A stretch of 48,668 nucleotides of DNA from positions 1 to 48,668 of the forward strand of contig JAAETN010000207.1 of NCBI GenBank assembly GCA_024228355.1. Reading direction: 5' to 3'. Positions 42,564-48,668 of this stretch are shown here, one piece after another. Made by a program: the position numbers and the translations under genes. Numbering within the stretch: the first letter of the stretch is position 1; every line of letters starts with the position of its first letter. The DNA comes from Maribacter sp. (GTDB taxonomy: Bacteria; Bacteroidota; Bacteroidia; Flavobacteriales; Flavobacteriaceae). Under the pieces are notes generated by a model that saw only the letters and a program-made list of their open reading frames with translations, was not told where the DNA came from and searched no databases.

Positions 42564-42623
42564 AATCGTTTTTTGGAATAGATTTTGTTTAAGTTAGTAA
42601 GAAAATACCTAAAAACTGAAACA

Positions 42624-43304
42624 ATGAAAAATTTGGTTTGGCTTGTGGTGCTCTTGTTTATATCTCAAACAATTAAGGCACAAGACGAAAAAATCACCAG
42701 TGACCTACAATCATTTTCGGAAATAAAGGCTTTTGATGGATTATCTATAAACCTTATAAAGGCATCTGAAAACAAGGCTGTCATAACAGGCGCAAACACT
42801 AAAAATGTCGCCATTGTCAACAATGATGGGGTTTTGAAAATACGCATGCAGATCACTAAATTATTTAGCGGCTATAGAACGTTTATCGATGTTTATTATA
42901 CTGATAAGTTGTTGGTTATCGATGTTAATGAAGACGCCAGAATTACCTCAAAAGAGGCCATAAAACAAGATGTACTTGAACTAAAGGCGCAAGAGGGCGG
43001 GGAATTATCCATAAATGCTGAAGTTGAACAGTTATTGATCAAGACGGTCACGGGAGGTGTTATAGAGACTTTTGGTACTGCTGATCTGCAGGATGTGGCG
43101 ATAAATACGGGAGGTATTTATGAAGGAAAAGAAATGATTACCAAGTTTTCAACTATAAACGTTAATGCTGGCTCCAAGGCGGAAATTTTCGCCACCAATT
43201 ATGTAAAGGCCACAGTGAAGGCTGGCGGTGAGGTATTGGTTTATGGAGATCCCGAAAAAATGGACGAAAAAACAGTATTTGGTGGTATAATTACTCGAAT
43301 GTAA
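42624..43304 (+). CDS. Head-GIN domain (DUF2807) exported protein
   Basis: The start is the ATG at 42624 (MKNLVWLVVLLFISQTIKAQ), which gives a clear signal peptide; the frame is open 13 codons upstream. The 226-residue protein shows the repeated beta-helix-like pattern of head-GIN domains (FDGLSINLIKASENKAVITG, VNAGSKAEIFATNYVKATVKAGGEVLVYGDP). Its function is not known; it should be periplasmic. The LysE-type gene begins nine bases after its stop, so they are probably co-transcribed. Confidence 0.85.
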   Translation: MKNLVWLVVLLFISQTIKAQDEKITSDLQSFSEIKAFDGLSINLIKASENKAVITGANTKNVAIVNNDGVLKIRMQITKLFSGYRTFIDVYYTDKLLVIDVNEDARITSKEAIKQDVLELKAQEGGELSINAEVEQLLIKTVTGGVIETFGTADLQDVAINTGGIYEGKEMITKFSTINVNAGSKAEIFATNYVKATVKAGGEVLVYGDPEKMDEKTVFGGIITRM

Positions 43305-43313
43305 CCCGCAAAG

Positions 43314-43988
43314 ATGTTAGACGATATTCAGGCAGCGATTCCATTAGGCTTTTTATTAAGCTTTATGATTGGGCCTGTTTTTTTTGTGTTGCTTGAAACC
43401 AGTGCGGTCAAAGGTTTTAGAGCCGCTTTTGTTTTTGACCTTGGGGTTATTTTTGCTGACGTTCTTTTTCTGGTAGTGGCCTATTTTAGTAGTTTTCAGT
43501 TGTTGGAAAACCTGAGTAATCAACCCGGACTTTATGTTTTTGGTGGAGTAATACTCTTGATTTACGGAATTACCACCTATTTCAAAAAAGATATTAAAAA
43601 AGACAAGCCATCATTAAGAACCAAAAAAGGTGATTATATAAGTCTTTTCGTAAAGGGATTTTTATTGAATTTCATCAATATTGGGGTTCTGGTTTTTTGG
43701 TTGGGGATTATTATTGTCGTAGGACCTAGTTTAGATAATGAGCCCAATCGCATTCTATTGTTTTTTGGAACTATGCTCGGAGCCTATTTGGTTACCGACT
43801 TATTTAAAATACTATTGGCAAAGCAACTCAAGCGTAAACTTACCTATAAACTAATTTCCCGCATCAAAAAAGGATTGGGTGTTATTCTGATAATCTGTGG
43901 ATTGGTACTTATAACCAAGGGATTCCTACCAAAAGACAAATTCAATATCGAAAAAGGGATAGAAAAAATTGAAAAGATCAGGGAATAG
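43314..43988 (+). CDS. LysE family amino acid exporter-type membrane protein
   Basis: The 224-residue protein has about six membrane segments and the LysE N-terminal pattern (IPLGFLLSFMIGPVFFVLLETSAVKGFRAA). The cytosolic loop after segment three is rich in Lys (YFKKDIKKDKPSLRTKKGD). LysE-type proteins export amino acids, but specificity is not predictable. It follows the head-GIN gene closely and ends at a strong hairpin terminator (43999-44028). Confidence 0.9.
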   Translation: MLDDIQAAIPLGFLLSFMIGPVFFVLLETSAVKGFRAAFVFDLGVIFADVLFLVVAYFSSFQLLENLSNQPGLYVFGGVILLIYGITTYFKKDIKKDKPSLRTKKGDYISLFVKGFLLNFINIGVLVFWLGIIIVVGPSLDNEPNRILLFFGTMLGAYLVTDLFKILLAKQLKRKLTYKLISRIKKGLGVILIICGLVLITKGFLPKDKFNIEKGIEKIEKIRE

Positions 43989-43998
43989 TCCTAAATAT

Positions 43999-44028
43999 AA
44001 AACCCCCCTAAAATCAAAGGGGGTTTTT
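43999..44028. terminator. Bidirectional intrinsic terminator
   Basis: AAAACCCCC pairs with GGGGGTTTT across a short loop and ends in a five-T run, so it should stop LysE-gene transcription rightwards. Read leftwards it also ends in a T-rich stretch, so it should terminate the tRNA-Cys gene whose 3' end is at 44030. Confidence 0.8.
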
Positions 44029-44029
44029 G

Positions 44030-44100
44030 AGGCATCGAGTGGATTCGAACCACTGTATAAGCCTTTGCAAGGCTGAGCCTAACCACTCGGCCACAATGCC
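44030..44100 (-). tRNA. tRNA-Cys (anticodon GCA), downstream copy
   Basis: The minus strand folds as a 71-base tRNA: acceptor GGCATTG with CGATGCC, D arm GCC...GGC, anticodon loop TTGCAAA with GCA at 34-36, and T arm AGTGG-TTCGAAT-CCACT. The discriminator is T, usual for cysteine, and CCA is not encoded. It differs from the other copy at nine positions, with compensatory changes in the T and anticodon stems. The stretch before it (44101-44143) holds only a weak promoter match, TTG then TGGTTTTG at 18 bases. Confidence 0.95.
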
Positions 44101-44143
44101 ATATTAAAGCACAAAACCAAAGTCTTTTTTAGAAATTCAAAAC

Positions 44144-44169
44144 AAACCCCTTAAAAAATTAAGGGGTTT
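44144..44169. terminator. Hairpin between the two tRNA-Cys genes
   Basis: AAACCCCTTAA and TTAAGGGGTTT form a perfect 11-base stem around a four-base loop, directly after the upstream tRNA-Cys 3' end at 44174. The T-run is short, so termination may be partial; it may also mark processing of a joint transcript. Confidence 0.6.
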
Positions 44170-44173
44170 ATTG

Positions 44174-44244
44174 AGGCATCGAGCGGATTCGAACCGCTGT
44201 ACAAGCTTTTGCAGAGCTGTGCCTAGCCACTCGGCCACGATGCC
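44174..44244 (-). tRNA. tRNA-Cys (anticodon GCA), promoter-proximal copy
   Basis: The minus strand folds as a 71-base tRNA: acceptor GGCATCG with CGATGCC, D arm GCC...GGC, anticodon loop CTGCAAA with GCA, and T arm AGCGG-TTCGAAT-CCGCT. CCA is not encoded. It is the first of a tandem pair with the same anticodon and has the better promoter (44256-44285). Confidence 0.95.
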
Positions 44245-44255
44245 ATTTCGCGGTG

Positions 44256-44285
44256 CAAATGTAGCACCTTATTTTTAGGTTTCAA
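44256..44285 (-). promoter_or_regulatory. Promoter of the tRNA-Cys pair
   Basis: On the minus strand TTG (44283-44285) is followed after 19 bases by TACATTTG (44256-44263), a full match to the Bacteroidota promoter. The -7 box lies 11 bases before the tRNA 5' end at 44244. Confidence 0.75.
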
Positions 44286-44294
44286 AAATATTGG

Positions 44295-44654
44295 TCATGA
44301 TCTTTCTGAACTTAAAACCACCGTAACCATTTCAACATCACCACCTATTGGAGGGTTTATTTTAGAGACGGAAACCTTGGTTTTGACTACTGTTTCCAGC
44401 TCTGAGAAAACGCGATCAATAATCCGTTTGGCCACATGTTCCAATAATTTAGAGGGAATGTTCATTTCCTCTTTTACAATATGGTTGATATGAACATAAT
44501 CTACCGTATCTGAAAGATTGTCAGAAACTGAGGCTTTTTTGAGATCTGTCCTTAATGAGATATCTACGCGATATTCACTGCCAATTATACTTTCTTCGGC
44601 CAAACACCCATGATGCGCATGCGTCCTGATGTTGGTTAATTTAATTATTCCCAT
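44295..44654 (-). CDS. folB: Dihydroneopterin aldolase
   Basis: The 119-residue protein has the FolB pattern: IKLTNIRTHAHHGCLAEES, EYRVDISLRTDL, then DTVDYVHI and LLEHVAKRI with the active-site Glu, ending in KINPPIGGDVEMVTV. It cleaves dihydroneopterin to hydroxymethyldihydropterin in folate synthesis in the cytosol. The usual Lys near the C-terminus falls in KVSVSKINPP. It lies upstream of the tRNA-Cys pair on the same strand, 50 bases away, but the tRNAs have their own promoter. Confidence 0.93.
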   Translation of the reverse strand: MGIIKLTNIRTHAHHGCLAEESIIGSEYRVDISLRTDLKKASVSDNLSDTVDYVHINHIVKEEMNIPSKLLEHVAKRIIDRVFSELETVVKTKVSVSKINPPIGGDVEMVTVVLSSERS

Positions 44655-44764
44655 TATAAAGCAATATGTTCGCGCAAACTTAAATCAATCTTATGGAATT
44701 AGATTGCTTAAATGGATTAAAAACATCTAAAAACGCAGCGGTCTTGTATCTTATTTCTAGTTTC

Positions 44765-45709
44765 TTAATACGTACACCTACAATTACTAATCCCTTGGAA
44801 GAGATCAACCCCTAAAGTCACTACATGGGTACCTGTACTATAGCCCAATATCTCATTTAAAATCACCTGATAGGAATACCCAAAGTAAAAATTGTTTTTC
44901 TTAAGTCCTACAATTGGGGCAATATAAAGTGGATCACCAATTTGATCGTTCAAAAAACGATATGTGGCACCAACGTAATAGTAATCCTCAAAATCATACC
45001 ATCTGAATTTCACATTCAAATCGGTAACAGACCTACCGTCGCTTTCAAAAAGCTGGAAGAATATTGAGGGTTCTATTTCAAGTTTACTGTTCTTGTTTTT
45101 TGTGTATCTATATCCAGTATATGCGTAATAGTTACGCAATGTGTTTGGTTCAAAGACAGGGTTGAATCTAGTAAGGTCCTTATCCAATAAATTGGACGCG
45201 TTCAAACTAAAATAAAACTTGTCGTAACGGTACATGACACCAACGTCGAAGTTATGGTTTGTTGTGGCGCGGTCATCAGTAACACTTGGGTCAAGCGCAT
45301 CAAAATTCTCTATATCTATTCTAAACTGGTTAAAGTTATACGAAAGCCCAAAGGAAAGAAATTCATCATCATATCTGTCCAATGTCAAATGGTGCGCAAA
45401 CGACAATCTTGCCCCACGCTGCCTGGTTTCGCCATTACTATCATTATACAGTAAAGCACCAATACCTGATCTTTCGCCTAAACGCATATCAGCTGCCAAA
45501 GACTGGGTGTCTGGGGCATCCTTGATGCCTACCCATTGCGTAAGTCCGTTTACTCGAATCTTCACGTGATCACCAATGCCCGCATAGGTAGGCGACATAA
45601 CAAATGGGTTATCTGCCAAGTATTGTGAAAGCTGGGGTATGGTAAGCTCTTGCCCTTTTGCGGCCAAAACACTTGTGAGTAAAAGAAATGTCAGTAATTT
45701 ATTGCGCAT
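44765..45709 (-). CDS. PorP/SprF-like type IX secretion outer membrane protein
   Basis: The 314-residue protein has a signal peptide (MRNKLLTFLLLTSVLAAKG) and the PorP/SprF start (QLSQYLADNPFVMSPTYAG, GDHVKIRVNGLTQWVG). The rest is beta-barrel-like with alternating aromatic strands (FGLSYNFNQF, YYYVGATYRF). SprF is needed for secretion or stability of SprB in gliding Flavobacterium. It begins 18 bases after the stop of the SprB-like adhesin gene, so they form an sprB-sprF-type operon. Confidence 0.93.
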   Translation of the reverse strand: MRNKLLTFLLLTSVLAAKGQELTIPQLSQYLADNPFVMSPTYAGIGDHVKIRVNGLTQWVGIKDAPDTQSLAADMRLGERSGIGALLYNDSNGETRQRGARLSFAHHLTLDRYDDEFLSFGLSYNFNQFRIDIENFDALDPSVTDDRATTNHNFDVGVMYRYDKFYFSLNASNLLDKDLTRFNPVFEPNTLRNYYAYTGYRYTKNKNSKLEIEPSIFFQLFESDGRSVTDLNVKFRWYDFEDYYYVGATYRFLNDQIGDPLYIAPIVGLKKNNFYFGYSYQVILNEILGYSTGTHVVTLGVDLFQGISNCRCTY

Positions 45710-45727
45710 TATCGATTTAGGTTAAGT

Positions 45728-48668
45728 TTAGCGATATAAGGTAAAATGTCCAACAAACTCTCGGTCATCACGGTCTGCCCTTAGTTTAATAACATACCAG
45801 TAATCGCCGGTTGGGAGCTCAGTGTTGTGGTATAATCCATCCCATGGACTATCTTCACGTGTCATTCTATAAACCTCTCTACCATAACGATCAAATATGA
45901 TGGTTAGTATTTCCGGGAAGGCCTCTAAATTCCTAGGGATCCAAGAGTCATTTTGACCATCACCATCAGGAGTAAAGAAATTTGGTATTTCAATATCAAT
46001 GAATTCCATTTCTATTGTGGCAATAACTTCACAACCGTTTTCATCAACCACCCTAACCTCATAATTATCAGTTCTATAGATGGTATAAATATTATTTGGA
46101 CCATTATTTTCATCGTCGAAGTAGAAGGTGTATTCACCTCTTCCGCCAGTTGCAATAGCAGTAATTTCGTTGATATTAATATTCTGTAATTCCAATGTCA
46201 AAGGTTCAAATCCTAGGACTTCAAAATCCACGGTGTTTATACATCCATTGGCATGTGCAATTGTAACCGAGTGCATACCAGGGGTCATATTGCTAAAGTC
46301 TGAAGTAAGCTGCATGTCTGCCGGATCAGTAGAGTCCAATGCATACAATAGAGAACCCAGAACCGTAGGATCTTCCATGGTCACATTTAAATAGTTGGTG
46401 GGTAAATCACCATTACATTCGTAAACAGCTTCTGCGGCAGCAACTAGATTTACTCCTGGAGCTACATCAATAATAGTATTGGTTTCACATCCTTGAGCAT
46501 CTATTGCAAATAAAAGATAACTACCCGCAGCTAGGTCCGTGAAATCAACCCTATCCTGTACGAAATTTGATTTATCATTCAAACTCGTGCTATATGGCGC
46601 GGTACCTCCAGAAATTGATGCTGTAATTGTTCCGTTTTCTTCACCTATACAGATTTCAGGAGTTGAAGTCGCGGACAAGGCAAGCAATTCCGGTTCAGTG
46701 ATTGTATATTGTAATTGCTCGAAACATCCATTTTGATCCTGTGCTATTACCGTATAGTTGCCAGGTTCTAAATCCGTGAATGTGTTTACAGTGTCAAACT
46801 TGTTCAGATTGGGCGAAATCGCATACTGATAACCATTGGATCCACCCGAAAGTGTAACCGTAATACTACCATTGTCTTCACCAAAACAACTCACGTTTAC
46901 AACGTTGTCGTTATACGTCAATGGGGTAGGCTCCGTAATTATAACCTCCTCAGGTGTTGTAATACAGTCTTCACTGGTTACAGTAACATAATATGTGCCG
47001 GCAACCAAACCGCTGAATTCACCTAAACTTTGTGGCCCCGCAATCCGAGACCCAATATTCAATGAAATATCGGTGAATAGTTCGTATTGGTAATTGCCCA
47101 ATCCACCTTCGGCATCAGCATAGATAATTGCCGTATTGTCGCCATTACAATTTATAACAGCAGCAGTTATATCAACCAACAATGTTAATGGATCAATTGG
47201 ATCTTCATTGACTTCATTCGATAATATGGATGTACAATTAAATGAGTCTTGAACATAATAGCGATATGCTCCTGCTCCTACGGTAAATGTATGTATATTT
47301 CCTCCAGACATTGGTAAGAAAGTGACACCATCTTCACTATAAAGATAGGGTCCGGTTCCACCAAAGGCCGTTAGTTCCAATTCTGCTTGTGTAGCACAAG
47401 TTAGAGGGCTCGTCCTTATCAAAGAGGCATATACCTCGGTGGGATCCATAATTGTTACCTGGGTTGTTTCCACATCACAGTTCCATCCGTCCGATACTGT
47501 AATACTGTAAATACCAGAGCCAAGATTGTCAAAAACAGGACTTATTTGGCCACCAGTCGTAAAGTCGATAACAGTCCCCGTTGGATCGTAGTAGTTAAGT
47601 TGATACTGATAGGAGCCACTTCCATTAAGTACATTTATGGCAGTAACTATAGCATTGGTATCTCCATAGCAATCCAAAGTTGCAATAGAGGCCGTTATAT
47701 TTGCAGTTATTGGAATTGGAGCAATCAGCACTTCCGTATCGTTCAAAACACATCCTCCATCATCTGTGATTACAACATCATAATTCCCTGCCGAAAGCCC
47801 ATTGAACACATTGCTGGTTACATCTATTGCAGTATACACCTGAGAAGTAGTTGTATTGGTCAATACAATATCATAAGGCGCATAACCACCACTAGGGTCA
47901 ATTAGAATCTCTCCTTGATCATTGGTACAGGTAACATTCGTCAAGGCGCTTACATTGGCAATAAGAGCCATATCAGGGGAAACGATTGTAATTATGTTTG
48001 AATCTTCCACACATGACGGGGCATTTGTTTCTGTTATTCGCACAAAATAATTACCTCCCGACAAACCATTAATCGCTAAGGGATTGGTTGCGGTATTGCC
48101 AGCTCCGGTAATTGTGGTCGTTACCCCAGCACTTGTAAAAACTTCATAGGTATAAGGTCCGGCATATCCTGTAACATCTATTTCCAAAGCACCATTTGTA
48201 TCCCCAAAACAGGTTACCGGTGTAGTAGCTACAGCTGACACAGCAATAGTGTCATAAGGTAAAATCTCATATGGGGCGGCATAGACATAACATCCTGTGG
48301 TATCATCGGTTACCCTGAACGTGTATGCTCCTGGTGCCGTAATATCAAAGGTTGCAGTTGTATTTGTCGGGGTGCCTGTTATGGCGCCATTAGGATTTCC
48401 AACAGGCAATAATTCAAAAGTATAGGTATTTCCGGGATTACCATCATCGGTTACCGTTAATAATATGTCCTCAGGATTTAGGCATGATATGGCCGCTGTT
48501 TGTGTTATGGCAACCGTGAATACATTCAATGGATTGATTGTTACAAGGTCGGTATCGGTACAACCGTTATCGTCCATTACGGTTACTGTGATATTCTGCA
48601 CGACACCTGTATCTGTGATATCGAAGGTGTTCGAGCTAACGAAGTTCACACCGTCTATACTGTAAGTA
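45728..48668 (-). CDS. Giant SprB-repeat adhesin with T9SS type B C-terminal domain, N-terminus missing
   Basis: The frame is open from the right edge to a stop at 45728, 980 visible codons; the apparent GTG start at 48649 is inside the gene because the frame continues upstream to the edge. Ten beta-sandwich repeats of about 75-95 residues are visible, each opening with a Cys-bearing strand (VTCFGDTNGALEI, VSCFGEDNGSITV, EICIGEENGTITA) and closing with patterns such as AGTYYVTV or PGNYTVIAQDQNGC, as in SprB repeats. The last 90 residues (IEIPNFFTPDGDGQNDSW ... GHFTLYR) are a gliding-motility C-terminal domain used for T9SS type B sorting. It is likely exported to the cell surface by T9SS and acts in adhesion or gliding. 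Confidence 0.93.
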   Translation of the reverse strand, partial: TYSIDGVNFVSSNTFDITDTGVVQNITVTVMDDNGCTDTDLVTINPLNVFTVAITQTAAISCLNPEDILLTVTDDGNPGNTYTFELLPVGNPNGAITGTPTNTTATFDITAPGAYTFRVTDDTTGCYVYAAPYEILPYDTIAVSAVATTPVTCFGDTNGALEIDVTGYAGPYTYEVFTSAGVTTTITGAGNTATNPLAINGLSGGNYFVRITETNAPSCVEDSNIITIVSPDMALIANVSALTNVTCTNDQGEILIDPSGGYAPYDIVLTNTTTSQVYTAIDVTSNVFNGLSAGNYDVVITDDGGCVLNDTEVLIAPIPITANITASIATLDCYGDTNAIVTAINVLNGSGSYQYQLNYYDPTGTVIDFTTGGQISPVFDNLGSGIYSITVSDGWNCDVETTQVTIMDPTEVYASLIRTSPLTCATQAELELTAFGGTGPYLYSEDGVTFLPMSGGNIHTFTVGAGAYRYYVQDSFNCTSILSNEVNEDPIDPLTLLVDITAAVINCNGDNTAIIYADAEGGLGNYQYELFTDISLNIGSRIAGPQSLGEFSGLVAGTYYVTVTSEDCITTPEEVIITEPTPLTYNDNVVNVSCFGEDNGSITVTLSGGSNGYQYAISPNLNKFDTVNTFTDLEPGNYTVIAQDQNGCFEQLQYTITEPELLALSATSTPEICIGEENGTITASISGGTAPYSTSLNDKSNFVQDRVDFTDLAAGSYLLFAIDAQGCETNTIIDVAPGVNLVAAAEAVYECNGDLPTNYLNVTMEDPTVLGSLLYALDSTDPADMQLTSDFSNMTPGMHSVTIAHANGCINTVDFEVLGFEPLTLELQNININEITAIATGGRGEYTFYFDDENNGPNNIYTIYRTDNYEVRVVDENGCEVIATIEMEFIDIEIPNFFTPDGDGQNDSWIPRNLEAFPEILTIIFDRYGREVYRMTREDSPWDGLYHNTELPTGDYWYVIKLRADRDDREFVGHFTLYR

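Noticed and set aside
1-48668. CRISPR arrays, insertion sequences, prophage or rRNA genes.
   Set aside because: No regular spaced repeats, transposase, integrase or rRNA sequence was seen on either strand.

Overview
The window is ordinary chromosome from a Bacteroidota bacterium, most likely a marine member of the Flavobacteriaceae. Several things point this way: a PorP/SprF-like protein beside a giant SprB-repeat adhesin with a type IX secretion (T9SS) type B C-terminal domain, a TonB-dependent-type outer membrane barrel, a head-GIN (DUF2807) protein, a sulfatase, many lipoproteins, and promoter boxes of the Bacteroidota form TAnnTTTG. I see no insertion sequence, prophage, CRISPR array or rRNA operon.

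Layout. 1-1503: the 5' part of an outer membrane barrel gene, cut by the left edge and divergent from lepA, which must start at TTG. 3.5-7.8 kb: a cation/proton antiporter and a SulP anion transporter with an unusual C-terminal extension. 8.0-12.5 kb: a metallo-beta-lactamase-fold hydrolase, then a subtilase lipoprotein and an M1 metallopeptidase that probably form one unit. 12.5-15.6 kb: a two-gene unit on the minus strand, a GCS2-type carboxylate-amine ligase with C-terminal CBS domains followed by an aspartoacylase-like zinc hydrolase. 15.7-17.7 kb: rnpA overlapping an S41 peptidase gene. 17.7-30.3 kb: a mostly secreted sugar-related block (DUF1080 protein, GH20 hexosaminidase, SGNH esterase-like protein, S10 carboxypeptidase-like protein, PqqB-like lipoprotein, fructosamine kinase, PQQ-type dehydrogenase with an inserted cytochrome c domain, sulfatase, Gfo/Idh oxidoreductase) with no SusC/SusD pair in view.

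30.4-39.8 kb: an NlpC/P60 lipoprotein, a solitary DNA cytosine methyltransferase followed by a 581-bp gene-free stretch, a TPR-transmembrane-adenylate cyclase, an NmrA-like protein, a toroid-fold protein, a small nuclease-like protein, an ElaA-like acetyltransferase coupled to a CDF metal exporter, and rpiB. 39.8-40.4 kb: a very AT-rich spacer between divergent rpiB and rnr with DnaA-box-like words, a candidate replication origin. 40.4-48.7 kb: rnr, a head-GIN protein, a LysE-type exporter, two tandem tRNA-Cys genes each followed by a hairpin, folB, and the SprF-like/SprB-like pair, the adhesin being cut by the right edge.

The parts that most merit follow-up are the PqqB-like/fructosamine kinase/quinoprotein run, the ligase-hydrolase pair, the SulP C-terminal extension and the candidate origin. 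None is proven here: all functions are read from sequence motifs and from remembered family features, without database searches.
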